From contig NZ_VRYH01000001.1 of the NCBI RefSeq assembly GCF_008079445.1, forward strand, positions 124,001 to 188,000: a stretch of 64,000 nucleotides of DNA. The letters run 5' to 3'. The stretch comes from Aidingimonas lacisalsi. Its GTDB lineage: Bacteria > Pseudomonadota > Gammaproteobacteria > Pseudomonadales > Halomonadaceae. The notes below the pieces were generated by a model. It was given only the letters and a program-made list of their open reading frames with translations, did not search any database and was not told the DNA's origin. Shown here piece after piece: positions 40,869 to 49,715 of the stretch. Position numbers and translations under genes: made by a program. Position 1 is the first letter of the stretch. The number at the start of each line of letters is the position of its first letter.

Positions 40869-42449
40869 CTATACCGTGCCCTCCTTCATCAGTTCACCGA
40901 TATGCTCGGCCTGACGAATCGCCAACGAGACGATGGTCAGCGTCGGGTTTTCCGCGGCCGAGGTGGTGAACTGGCTGCCATCAGAGATGAACAGATTGGG
41001 AATTTCGTGGCTCTGGCCATAGCTGTTGCATACCCCCTCCTCGGCCTTCTCGCTCATCCGGCAGGTGCCCAGATTGTGGGTCGAGGGATAGGGCGGCACT
41101 TCGTAGACGTCGTGGGCGCCCACCGCCTTGTAGAGATTGCTGCCCTGGCGGTAGGCATGTTCACGCATGGCGACGTCGTTGGGATGATCGTCATAGTGCA
41201 CATTGGCCACCGGCAGGCCATGCGAATCCTTGGTCTCGCTGAGCGTGATGCGATTGGTCTCGCGCGGCATGTCCTCGCCCACCAGCCACATGCCCGCCAT
41301 ATGATCGTATTGATCCAGTGCGTTGGTGAACTTGTGCCCCCAAGCACCGGGGTCGAGGAAGGCAGCCATGAAAGGCAGGCCCAGGGACAGCGTCTCCATC
41401 TCATAGCCGCCGACGAAACCACGCGCGGGATCATGACCGGATTCGTCGGCGATGATGCCGGCCATGGTCGTCCCGCGATACATGTGCACCGGTTCGTCGA
41501 AGGTCGCGTAGACCGAGCCGGTCATGTGGCGCATGTAATTGCGACCCACCTGGCCGGAGCCATTGGCCAAGCCATCCGGGAACATCGCGCTCTCGGAGTT
41601 GAGCAGTAGCCGTGGCGTCTCGATGGAGTTGCCGGCCACCGCCACGATTCTGGCTTGCTGTCGCTGTTCATTGCCGTCGGCATCGAAGTAGACCACCGCC
41701 GTCACCTTGCCGCTGTCATCGTGCTCGATTCTGGCCACCTGCGATTCCGGTCGCAATTCCATATGGCCGGTCTCGATGGCGGCCGGCAGCTCGGTATAAA
41801 GCGTCGACCACTTGGCGCCGGTGGAGCAGCCCTGGAAGCAGAATCCCCGCTGCTGACAGGCCGCACGGCCATTGCCGCTGACCGTGTTGATCGCCATATG
41901 CCCGGTATTGCAGGAATAGCCGAGCTTCTGGGCGCCTGCATACATGACCTTGAAGTTATTGTTGCCGGGCAATCCCTTGTTGCCATGGGTACGGGTCACG
42001 CCCATGCGCTTCTCGGCGTTGTCATAATACGGAGCAAGATCGTCATAGCTGAGCGGCCAATCCTGCAGGTTGGCGTCGGCCACTTCACCATAGTGCGACA
42101 AGGCTTCGAATTCGTGCGGCTGGATGCGCAGGCTGGCGCCGGCCCAATGCACGGTGGTCCCGCCCACGGACTTGACGATCCAGGCCGGCAGATTGGGGAA
42201 GTCCCTGGCCAACCGAAAGCTGCCCGAGGTGGTGCGACCATCCAGCCAGGAAAGCTGGCTGAAGGCGGCCCACTCGTCGGCGACGAAATCCCCTCGCGTG
42301 TGGATCGCCCCGGCTTCCAGAACCACCACATCGATGCCCTGCTGGGCCAGTTCGTTGGCCAGGGTGCCGCCACCGGCTCCCGAGCCGATGATCACGACGA
42401 CACTCTCGTCATCATGATCGAACGTTGCTTGATTGTCTGTCATGGCCAT
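40869..42449 (-). CDS. GMC-family FAD-dependent dehydrogenase
   Basis: The 526-residue protein is the large subunit type of gluconate 2-dehydrogenase-like enzymes. It has the FAD loop IIGSGAGGGTLANELAQQG, then VGGTTVHWAGASLR, an unusual Cys-rich stretch (CQQRGFCFQGCSTGAK, about residues 198-213), and the C-terminal catalytic region with HNLGTCRMS and AENPTLTIVSLA (His-Asn pair). It likely oxidises a sugar or alcohol at the membrane. The small subunit gene lies just upstream in the same operon; no cytochrome subunit gene follows. GAGGAG lies 8 bases before the ATG at 42449. Confidence 0.88.
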   Translation of the reverse strand: MAMTDNQATFDHDDESVVVIIGSGAGGGTLANELAQQGIDVVVLEAGAIHTRGDFVADEWAAFSQLSWLDGRTTSGSFRLARDFPNLPAWIVKSVGGTTVHWAGASLRIQPHEFEALSHYGEVADANLQDWPLSYDDLAPYYDNAEKRMGVTRTHGNKGLPGNNNFKVMYAGAQKLGYSCNTGHMAINTVSGNGRAACQQRGFCFQGCSTGAKWSTLYTELPAAIETGHMELRPESQVARIEHDDSGKVTAVVYFDADGNEQRQQARIVAVAGNSIETPRLLLNSESAMFPDGLANGSGQVGRNYMRHMTGSVYATFDEPVHMYRGTTMAGIIADESGHDPARGFVGGYEMETLSLGLPFMAAFLDPGAWGHKFTNALDQYDHMAGMWLVGEDMPRETNRITLSETKDSHGLPVANVHYDDHPNDVAMREHAYRQGSNLYKAVGAHDVYEVPPYPSTHNLGTCRMSEKAEEGVCNSYGQSHEIPNLFISDGSQFTTSAAENPTLTIVSLAIRQAEHIGELMKEGTV

Positions 42450-42478
42450 GATGGCTGCTCCTCGAACGGTTCCAGGAT

Positions 42479-43045
42479 TCAGGTGTCTTCGCCCGGCAGG
42501 TATCCCCCTTCCGGCTGCGGCGGATCAGGCAGCCATGTCAGGTCATTGAAGCCGTTTCTCAGGTAACCGGCGTCGCCCTCCTCGCCCTGATAGCCGAAGT
42601 GAGCAAAGGCCAGGTCGTTGTCGTAGAGCGACACCACGGCATTCGCTCGAATCTGCTCGAAGAAGTCGCTTTCGGCCATCGGTTCGAGGACGGCCATACG
42701 CGCATCATCATCGAGCGCTAGCCAATCGCCATCGGCCTGGTCATCCAGTGATGCAACACCGTCACTCAACAGGGCGTGGACAGCGTCGTCTTCGCTGGCC
42801 ATGCGATCGAGATCCTTGACCACATAGGCGTAGACGGCATCTTCTAGGTCAGAGTGCGGGAAGATCTGCCTGGCCACGGCCAGCAGCATCTCGCCTTGAT
42901 GTGAATCGAGGGTATCCAGCGACATTGCCCAGCTCCGCGTTGGCGCAATCAGCGCAATCGGGCCGGTGGCAAAGGCCAGAGTTCCGACAATGACGCCACC
43001 GCTACTCTTGAGAAAGACACGGCGGGAAAGCGTTGTTGACAGCAT
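42479..43045 (-). CDS. Gluconate 2-dehydrogenase subunit 3 family protein (Tat-exported)
   Basis: The 188-residue protein has a twin-arginine leader, LSRRVFLKSSGGVIVG, and a helical domain of the gluconate 2-dehydrogenase subunit 3 family (AVARQIFPHSDLEDAVYAYVVKDL; FGYQGEEGDAGY near the end). These small subunits carry the flavin subunit through the Tat pathway, since the GMC subunit itself lacks a leader. The start at 43045 gives a normal Tat leader; an ATG at 43069 is possible. It precedes the GMC gene by 29 bases. Confidence 0.87.
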   Translation of the reverse strand: MLSTTLSRRVFLKSSGGVIVGTLAFATGPIALIAPTRSWAMSLDTLDSHQGEMLLAVARQIFPHSDLEDAVYAYVVKDLDRMASEDDAVHALLSDGVASLDDQADGDWLALDDDARMAVLEPMAESDFFEQIRANAVVSLYDNDLAFAHFGYQGEEGDAGYLRNGFNDLTWLPDPPQPEGGYLPGEDT

Positions 43046-43301
43046 GGCGGGTTTCTCCCATCTCGACACGCATCATCGGCGTGCCGATTATTGTTGTCTT
43101 GATGGATGCCGCCCTTCGGGCCAGCATCTGATCAAAGCGTAGGCCCGGGACGATCCCCGCGGGTAACATCGGGTTACTACTTAGCCTAAGGTCTGATAAC
43201 GGATCGCAAGGAGCACCAATGGATGCGCCGAATCGCTGGCCCACGCCAGTGGATGAAGCTAATGTAATAAGATGCCCTTTGCGTATCGATGAGTGTTCGC
43301 C

Positions 43302-43622
43302 ATGTGCCATGTATATGCTTCTACCGATCCCAGCCGCTATGAAAGCACGACGCGTTCCGTACGCTTGCAAGGCTGCGTCACCAGCGTGCGGCTGGAAAAC
43401 GAATTCTGGGAGATCCTCGACGGCCTGGCCGCCGAACAGGGGATGTCCGCCGGCCGCTTCATCAGTAAACTCTACGGAGAGGTGATCGAGGACAAGGGCG
43501 AAGTACCGAACCTCGCCTCGATGTTGCGCGTTGCCTGTGCCGTTCATTTGCACCTGCGAGCCGGTTCATCGCCCGAATCGGACACGGCTGGCTCTCAATC
43601 GCTTGACCAACGACTCGCTTGA
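43302..43622 (+). CDS. Ribbon-helix-helix domain protein (RHH_4 type)
   Basis: The 106-residue protein begins MCHVYASTDPSRYESTTRS, followed by the ribbon-helix-helix text VRLQGCVTSVRLENEFWEIL, then LAAEQGMSAGRFISKLYGEV and NLASMLRVACAVHL. This pattern is a conserved small DNA-binding-like family in Proteobacteria whose targets are mostly unknown. The ATG at 43302 matches the family's usual N-terminus; an upstream GTG at 43293 is also in frame. Its TGA shares one base with the next ATG (TGATG). Confidence 0.82.
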   Translation: MCHVYASTDPSRYESTTRSVRLQGCVTSVRLENEFWEILDGLAAEQGMSAGRFISKLYGEVIEDKGEVPNLASMLRVACAVHLHLRAGSSPESDTAGSQSLDQRLA

Positions 43623-44134
43623 TGTCGCACCCAGCGGACGATATCAGTATGGCCAGGGACTGGCGGCCATGGATAGTGGCCTTGCTCCTCATGCTGCTTA
43701 CCGGGTGTGCCGGCCAGGCCACCATTCCACGCGATGACAGCCGCCAGGCCGAGGACCTTTCCATCGAGCGGGCACTGATTCTGTCGCGCGCCAAACGGGC
43801 CATGGGTACTCCCTACCGCTGGGGTGGCACGAGCGAGTCGGGATTGGACTGTTCCGGCCTGGTCCAGATGAGCTACCAGGCCGCCGGCATTGCCGTACCG
43901 CGCTCCTCCGACGCGCAGTACCGTGAATTACCGAGTGTCGAGACGGCACGGCCGGGCGACCTATTGTTCTTCGCGACCGGGAAAGGACGCGGCAAAGCCA
44001 ACCACGTTGGTATCTATCTCGGTGATGGGCGCATGATCCATGCGCCGGGGAGAGGGAGAACGGTCACGACCACCTCGCTGAATCTCGACTACTGGCAGGA
44101 TCGTTACCTGGGTGCTGCCGGACCGGCCCCCTGA
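43622..44134 (+). CDS. NlpC/P60-family lipoprotein (Spr-like)
   Basis: A putative murein D,D- or D,L-endopeptidase anchored in the outer membrane. It has a lipobox LLTGC near residue 29 and an NlpC/P60 domain with catalytic Cys in LDCSGLVQMSYQ and His in NHVGIYLGDGRMIHA. A total of 170 residues is normal for the Spr/NlpC group. The start at 43622 is coupled to the upstream stop; the ATG at 43649 (MARDWRPW) would give a more typical lipoprotein signal, so either may be right. Confidence 0.88.
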   Translation: MSHPADDISMARDWRPWIVALLLMLLTGCAGQATIPRDDSRQAEDLSIERALILSRAKRAMGTPYRWGGTSESGLDCSGLVQMSYQAAGIAVPRSSDAQYRELPSVETARPGDLLFFATGKGRGKANHVGIYLGDGRMIHAPGRGRTVTTTSLNLDYWQDRYLGAAGPAP

Positions 44135-44140
44135 TCGGGA

Positions 44141-45016
44141 CTACGCCGTCGGGCGGCGTTTGAGGGTCGTACGCCGCTCATGATAAGCGATTGCCAGACC
44201 GCTGCCGATGATGACCAGGGTGCCCACATACACCCACAGATCCGGCATTTCTCCCCATAGCCACCAACCGAGCAGCACCGCCCAGACCATGGCGGTGTAA
44301 TCGAATGGCGCTGCCAGGGCCGCCGGAGCATAACGGAATGCCAGGGTGATGCACGCCATCGCACTGACGCCAAAGATGCCGGCTCCCAGGAACCCCAACC
44401 AGTGAACGGGCCAGGGCGTGGTCCAGGCCCAGGGGAGCAGCACGGCCGTGATGATCAATGGCACCAGCGTCACGTAGAACACCATCGCCCAGAGAGACTC
44501 CCGTACCCCGTACCGACGGGCCGTGATCATCAACAACGCATAGCACAGCGCTGCCCCGATCACGACGAAGGCACCAGGATGAAATCCGGCTGCTCCCGGC
44601 CGCACCACGATCAGCACGCCCAGGAAGCCCACGATAGCGGCGATCAAGGGCAGGCGATCGACCTTTTCTCCCAGCAAGGGCACGGATAGCAGGGTCACGA
44701 ACAGCGGTGCCGCAAACGCGATGGCCGTGGTTTCCGCCAACGGCAACATCGTCAGACCGAATACGAAACAGAACATGGTGCCGGTCGCGATCAGGCCTCG
44801 GATCAGATGCACGCCGGGGCGACGCGTCGTGAGCTTGCGCAGCCCACCATTGAAGTGCGCAATCAAGGCAATCAGAGGTATCGATACCAACGTACGGAAA
44901 AAGATGATCTGAACCGGTGAATGCACCTCTCCCAACCACTTGGAGATGGCATCGCCCACCGACAGGCAGAACACCCCGGCACACATCCACAGGATGCCCT
45001 GTAGCGACGACGTCAT
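44141..45016 (-). CDS. EamA-family (DMT) transporter
   Basis: The 291-residue protein has ten predicted helices in two EamA repeats (about 5-135 and 145-285), with GVFCLSVGDAISKWLGE near the start and ALCYALLMITARRYG in the second half. Such proteins move small metabolites, often outward. The substrate is not predictable. The ATG at 45016 has AGGAGG 5 bases upstream; an in-frame ATG at 45034 is less likely. It is convergent with the NlpC/P60 gene. Confidence 0.88.
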   Translation of the reverse strand: MTSSLQGILWMCAGVFCLSVGDAISKWLGEVHSPVQIIFFRTLVSIPLIALIAHFNGGLRKLTTRRPGVHLIRGLIATGTMFCFVFGLTMLPLAETTAIAFAAPLFVTLLSVPLLGEKVDRLPLIAAIVGFLGVLIVVRPGAAGFHPGAFVVIGAALCYALLMITARRYGVRESLWAMVFYVTLVPLIITAVLLPWAWTTPWPVHWLGFLGAGIFGVSAMACITLAFRYAPAALAAPFDYTAMVWAVLLGWWLWGEMPDLWVYVGTLVIIGSGLAIAYHERRTTLKRRPTA

Positions 45017-45136
45017 CGATACCTCCTGCTGCACGAATGGTGAATGAAACCTCGCCTAACATAACCGACCCGGTCGGCCATGGCGATGGATGCAGACAGA
45101 AGTGAAAATAGGGAAGCCGATGCTCCCCTGACCGTC

Positions 45137-45286
45137 TTATGACGACGCGCTGCAGGACGCAATGTTGTCGGCAAGCCGTTCGATCAGTTGGGGATACAGA
45201 TCCGGCCCCAAGGGCAGATCCACACCCAGCGGATCGATGACTTCGGAGGTGCTGACGTCACTGTCGCCGAAGACCGTCTCGACCAT
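45137..45286 (-). CDS. Small acidic protein of unknown function
   Basis: A 49-residue open frame with AAGGAG 9 bases before its ATG at 45286 and a TAA at 45137-45139. The product is acidic, with MVETVFGDSDVSTSEVIDPL at the start, a Pro-rich centre (DLPLGPDLYPQ) and a short amphipathic helix (LIERLADNIASC). It lies 45 bases after the carboxypeptidase stop on the same strand, so it may be the second gene of that transcript. Codon use resembles the neighbours. I do not recognise the family. Confidence 0.5.
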   Translation of the reverse strand: MVETVFGDSDVSTSEVIDPLGVDLPLGPDLYPQLIERLADNIASCSASS

Positions 45287-45331
45287 TCCCGTGCACTCCT
45301 TCGGGGCAGTCGGGTCGTTACCGGCCGGCCA

Positions 45332-46651
45332 TTATCTCACGACCATGCAGTCGATGCCCTGCTGGAAAAGCTGTTCGCAGGCCTGACGCGCTTCGCCCTC
45401 TTCCATATCGACCAAACGAGCCCGAAACACCGTCTGTTGAGTGGATGGCTTCTGCGTGACGTCCACCTTCGGCTGCAGCCTCTCTTCCAGGTGATTGGCC
45501 GCCTGGGAGGCCAAGTAACGCGCTTGGTCGGCGTCGCTGAAGGCACCGACCTGGATAGCCCAGTCACCGCCGACCATGGTCTGGCTTTCCGCCTGAGCGA
45601 TCAACGCCATGATCGGATCATCGGACAATCGGGTATCGACACTCGTCATATCCTCGGACGGCGGAGACGGGGACGATTGGCTCTCGGTGGCAGCGACCTC
45701 GATCGGATCATCCGCATCGATCAACTCAGCCATACGGACAGGCGCCGATACCGGTAATGGGTCGACATTGCCCGAGACATCGGCACTGGCGACCCAGTCA
45801 TTGCCCGTTGCCAATGAGGCTCTTACGAAGCCGCGGTCCAGTAACTTCGCCATGTGCTGATCACGCGATTTGGCAGTAAAGCCTCCCATGACGACGGCGA
45901 TCAGACGACGACCTTCGCGCACTGCCGAGGTGGCGACATTGAACCCCGAGGCATTGATATAACCAGTCTTGAGGCCATCGGCACCGGCATAGTTATCCAG
46001 CAGGCGATTGTGCCCGTTATGGGTCTTGCCTCGGTAGACGAACTGAGTCTTGGAAAAATGATGGTAATACTGCGGGAAATCGTGCATCAGGCGTACCGAT
46101 AGAATCGCCATGTCACGCGCCGTGCTCACCTGGTCGCGATCGGGGAGACCGGAAGGGTTACGAAAATGCGTGGACATCATGTCCAGTTCTCGGGCCTTGG
46201 CGTTCATCTGGCGGGCGAACCCCGATTCACTCCCGCCCAGCGCTTCCGCCACGACGGTGGCGACATCATTGGCGGAACGCACCACCAGCGCGGGAATCGC
46301 CTCGCGCACCGTAATGCTGCTACCCGCCTTGAGCCACAACTTGGACGCGGGTTTGGATGCCGCATGGCTCGACACCGGCAGCGGCTGGTCCGGATTGACG
46401 CGCCCCTCTTCCAGCGCCTCGAACAGTAGATACAGCGTCATCATCTTGGTCAACGAGGCGGGATAACGCCTCGCATTGGCGTTCTCGGCGTGCAATACTT
46501 CACCACTGGCGGCATCGACCACGATGGATGCATAACGCGGATTCGCTGCCTGTGCCGATGAGGCCAGACCCAGCATCAGCGTCGCCATCATCATTAGCAT
46601 GAAGGGTAGTGAGATCAGGTACCCAACGCGCGAACGGGGTGGTTCTCTCAT
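45332..46651 (-). CDS. D-alanyl-D-alanine carboxypeptidase with C-terminal SPOR domain
   Basis: A class C low-molecular-mass penicillin-binding protein that trims the terminal D-Ala from peptidoglycan stems. The 439-residue protein has a signal peptide (about 1-35), the SxxK motif in YPASLTKMMTLY, SxN in VVRSANDVATV and KTG in DGLKTGYINAS. After residue 275 a Pro/Ser/Asp-rich linker leads to a SPOR domain (about 362-439, starting WAIQVGAFSDADQARYLA), which binds denuded glycan strands at the division septum. Typical DacA proteins carry a membrane amphipathic helix instead, so septal targeting is suggested here. Confidence 0.92.
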   Translation of the reverse strand: MREPPRSRVGYLISLPFMLMMMATLMLGLASSAQAANPRYASIVVDAASGEVLHAENANARRYPASLTKMMTLYLLFEALEEGRVNPDQPLPVSSHAASKPASKLWLKAGSSITVREAIPALVVRSANDVATVVAEALGGSESGFARQMNAKARELDMMSTHFRNPSGLPDRDQVSTARDMAILSVRLMHDFPQYYHHFSKTQFVYRGKTHNGHNRLLDNYAGADGLKTGYINASGFNVATSAVREGRRLIAVVMGGFTAKSRDQHMAKLLDRGFVRASLATGNDWVASADVSGNVDPLPVSAPVRMAELIDADDPIEVAATESQSSPSPPSEDMTSVDTRLSDDPIMALIAQAESQTMVGGDWAIQVGAFSDADQARYLASQAANHLEERLQPKVDVTQKPSTQQTVFRARLVDMEEGEARQACEQLFQQGIDCMVVR

Positions 46652-46793
46652 CTATTGTTATCTCCCGATCGTTCCCTGCTACATAAGCACCACAATGCAT
46701 AATAGAAGCATTATGGGCATGTATGGCAATCTGTCCAGCGAAAGACCGCCATATTAGCCCTCCAATTCCTCGCTTTGAACAAGGAGTCATGCC

Positions 46794-47378
46794 ATGAGCG
46801 ATGCCCCACGTCTGATCTGTTTCGCTGGTAGCGCACGCCGTCAATCATTCAACAAGCGTCTGGCCCGTTTGGCGGCTTCAAACCTGGAAGCACACGGTGC
46901 CGACGTCACCCTCATCGACCTGGCCGATTACCCCATGCCGATCTATGACGGTGACCTGGAAAACGAGCAGGGCGTCCCGGAACCCGCCCAAACCCTCAAG
47001 GCGCAGTTTCGTGACAGTGATGGCTTCCTGATCGCAGCGCCTGAATATAACAGTAGCCTGGCGCCACTTCTCAAGAACACCCTCGACTGGATCTCGCGGC
47101 GAGAATCGGCCGATGAACCGCCCCTGGCGGCATTCAACGGCAAGGTGGCCGCACTCTGTGCGACCTCGCCAGGGGGCTTTGGTGGCCTGCGCGGCCTGGT
47201 TCCATTGCGGATGATGCTAGGTAATATCGGCGTCCACGTCCTGCCTCAACAACTGGCTGTGGCCCATGCCAATCAGGCGTTCGACGACCGGGAACAACTC
47301 GTCGACGAACAGCAGCGGCAAACCCTGGATACTCTGTCTGGCGAACTGGTTAAAGTGTCACGCCAACTCACTCGGTGA
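46794..47378 (+). CDS. NAD(P)H-dependent FMN reductase
   Basis: The 194-residue flavodoxin-fold protein has the FMN phosphate loop GSARRQSFNKRLA near residues 12-24, the PEYNSSLAPLLKNTLDW region, and the later ATSPGGFGGLRGL. It resembles YieF/ChrR-type quinone, azo or chromate reductases; the natural substrate is uncertain. AAGGAG lies 8 bases before the ATG. It is divergent from the carboxypeptidase gene. Confidence 0.9.
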   Translation: MSDAPRLICFAGSARRQSFNKRLARLAASNLEAHGADVTLIDLADYPMPIYDGDLENEQGVPEPAQTLKAQFRDSDGFLIAAPEYNSSLAPLLKNTLDWISRRESADEPPLAAFNGKVAALCATSPGGFGGLRGLVPLRMMLGNIGVHVLPQQLAVAHANQAFDDREQLVDEQQRQTLDTLSGELVKVSRQLTR

Positions 47379-47445
47379 CCCACCGACCCTCGCCTCCAGG
47401 TGTCGATCATGGATTCATGCGAATCGCGCTGGCCGCGACGAGGCG

Positions 47446-47919
47446 TTACGGCGCATTCTTCACGGTCAGTGTCACGCCATAGTCCCGGTCGACATCCATG
47501 CAGCGCAACTCGGAACCACAGCCAAGGCCGTCATTGACCCGCAGGTACCAGGTGCCTGCAGGCAACATTGTCTCGATCCGGAAATTGCGCCCCTCGCCAC
47601 CATGCCAATCACGCGCCACGACGTTCCCCTGACTGTCGAGCAACTGACCATTGGGTACCACCGACACCATGCGGCCAAGCGGAATGTGACTTTCCAGCAC
47701 GATTCGGGCTGGTGTATCCAGCGTAAAGGTGAAAGTGTCGTAGCCCGGCCCCAACATGCCCTCATAAGGCTCGCCAAGCATCAACGGGATCGCGCGTTCC
47801 TCCAATGAGGCAGTGGCACATCCCGTGAGCCACAGCGCGACCAGGACAACGAGCCCACACCGAGTCATCGACCATCGATCGGCGAACGTCAGTGACGACG
47901 TTTCGAACAGACGTGGCAT
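47446..47919 (-). CDS. Lipoprotein with PPC-like beta domain
   Basis: The 157-residue product has a lipobox (ALWLTGCATA, Cys near residue 34) and an all-beta domain that reads like a pre-peptidase C-terminal domain: FTFTLDTPARIVLES, GQLLDSQGNVVARD, then LPAGTWYLRVNDGLG. Two or three further Cys (CGSELRC) could form a disulfide. Function is unknown. The ATG at 47919 has GGGGAG upstream; an internal ATG at 47868 (MTRCGLVV) gives a shorter signal but lacks a ribosome site. The protein at 58403-58813 has a similar domain. Confidence 0.78.
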   Translation of the reverse strand: MPRLFETSSLTFADRWSMTRCGLVVLVALWLTGCATASLEERAIPLMLGEPYEGMLGPGYDTFTFTLDTPARIVLESHIPLGRMVSVVPNGQLLDSQGNVVARDWHGGEGRNFRIETMLPAGTWYLRVNDGLGCGSELRCMDVDRDYGVTLTVKNAP

Positions 47920-48133
47920 AACGTACTCCCCACTCAATGACTCCGATCCCCATGAGACCACGAGGAGCGACCATCAACTCCCCACCAATCCCCTTGAACG
48001 GCATCCCACTGGGACTTGCGTACGACGGCTTCGCCGCCCTGTTTCACACCGACGTAGCGCTTTAACACAACTAGCCAATGACTCGACAGGCCACCGCAAT
48101 ACCACCCAATGCTTGTACAGTCGATCGACTGCT

Positions 48134-49609
48134 TCACTCACGGGTGGCATCGTCGTCGCTGGATTCGGGGTTCAACTCCAAATTGGCCCGTTCTACCAGG
48201 TCATGCGGTAGCTCCTTCTTGACCGCCACGCCCAGGTCCTTGAATTCAGCGGTTTGCTTGATCAGGTTGCCGCGACCGTTGACGAGTTGGCCCATGGCCT
48301 TGTCATAACTGGTACGCGCACCATCGAGTTTCTTGCCGACATCCTCCATGCTGCCCAGGAAGGCGGTCAGCTTGTTGTAGAACTTTTCAGCCCGGCTGGC
48401 GAGCTCGGCAGTGTGCTTGCTCTGATCCTCGAACCGCCATAGCTGGCGAACGATGTTTAGGCTGGTCAACAGCGTCGTCGGCGTCGCCACCAGCACATTG
48501 TTTTCGATCGCGCGCTGGTAAAGGCTCTCATCGTGTTTGAGCGCTTCGACATAGGCCGACTCCACGGGGATGAACATGATCACCACTTCCGGCGAATTCA
48601 GACCCGGCAGGTCATAATAGTGGCGGTCCGAGAGCTCACGAATACGGTCCGATACGGCCTGGCAGTGCTCCGCCAGCGCCTGACGTCGCTCCTGCTCGTC
48701 TTCACTGTTCACATAGCGAGTGTAGGCCGCCAGGGAGGTCTTGGCATCGATCACCATATGCTTGTCCTGGGGTAGATAGACGATGGCATCCGGACGCTGG
48801 CGCCCGTCCTCGGTCGCGAAGTTGACCTCGCGTTGGTAATCCTTGCCCAGGCGCAACCCGGCCCCATCAAGGACGTTTTCCAGCATCAACTCGCCCCAGT
48901 TGCCTTGCAGTTTTTTCTGCCCTTGCAAGGCCTTGGTCAGCTTGTCAGCCTGATCGGTGATCTCGCGGTTGAGCGACTGGAGGTTCTTGAGCTCGGTCCG
49001 CAAGGCCACCCGCTGCTCGGTCTCCTGATGATGAATCGACTCGACTTTTTCGCGAAAGCCTTTCATCTCACTCTGGATCGGCTGCAACAAGCCATTGAGA
49101 TTCTTCTGCGATAACTCCGAAAACGCTTTGCCCTTGCGTTCGAGAATGTCGTTGGCGAGATTCTCGAATTCCTGCTTGAGCTGCTCCCGGTTGCGTTCGA
49201 GTAACGTCAATTGTTCCTGGAAATGCGCCTGCTTCAATTCCAGTGTCTCCGCTAGCCGCGTTTTCTCCTGCAATACCTCCTGGGCACGCTTCTGCTCGGC
49301 AGTCAATTGCGACTGCAGCGACTCCCGTTCATGGCGAACCTGGCCCAGTGACTGCTCCCGCGCCTCGAGCTCGGACTCCAGCCTGGCAATGCGCACCCGG
49401 TCATCCGATTGGGCGGTCTCAGCTGCTTTCAGTGCTTCACCGAGTCGAGCCACTTCCCCGCGTTGGTATTCAAGCTGTTCCCGCAGTACCGCAGCGTCTG
49501 ACTCCAGCGCCTGGCGTCGTCGCGCCGCTTGCCAACTGGCCAGGGCCCAGGCCGCCATGCCTGTCAGCATCATGGCAACGAGCGAATAGATAAGCGGGTC
49601 GAATGGCAT
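48134..49609 (-). CDS. rmuC: DNA recombination protein RmuC
   Basis: The 491-residue protein has an N-terminal membrane helix (about 8-28), a long coiled coil (about 30-190), and the RmuC nuclease-like domain (about 215-430) with GNWGELMLENVLDGAGL, RPDAIVYLPQDKHMVIDAKTSL and FIPVESAYVEAL. RmuC limits inversions and DNA rearrangements; its exact activity is still unclear. The D-x(n)-D-A-K pattern is that of PD-(D/E)XK nucleases. Stands alone, read leftward. Confidence 0.95.
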   Translation of the reverse strand: MPFDPLIYSLVAMMLTGMAAWALASWQAARRRQALESDAAVLREQLEYQRGEVARLGEALKAAETAQSDDRVRIARLESELEAREQSLGQVRHERESLQSQLTAEQKRAQEVLQEKTRLAETLELKQAHFQEQLTLLERNREQLKQEFENLANDILERKGKAFSELSQKNLNGLLQPIQSEMKGFREKVESIHHQETEQRVALRTELKNLQSLNREITDQADKLTKALQGQKKLQGNWGELMLENVLDGAGLRLGKDYQREVNFATEDGRQRPDAIVYLPQDKHMVIDAKTSLAAYTRYVNSEDEQERRQALAEHCQAVSDRIRELSDRHYYDLPGLNSPEVVIMFIPVESAYVEALKHDESLYQRAIENNVLVATPTTLLTSLNIVRQLWRFEDQSKHTAELASRAEKFYNKLTAFLGSMEDVGKKLDGARTSYDKAMGQLVNGRGNLIKQTAEFKDLGVAVKKELPHDLVERANLELNPESSDDDATRE

Positions 49610-49715
49610 GCAGAATGTCCTTGTCGATCAGAAGTGATAACGCTGCCATCAATGGTATCCTGATGACATGTAGCCCATCCATCTGGGGTGACATTTCTGG
49701 TTTCCGGGAGCTCTC

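Noticed and set aside
40821-42566. Two long frames (262 and 303 codons) antisense to the GMC dehydrogenase
   Set aside because: The products are rich in His, Gly and Arg without any motif; the opposite strand encodes a clear GMC enzyme.
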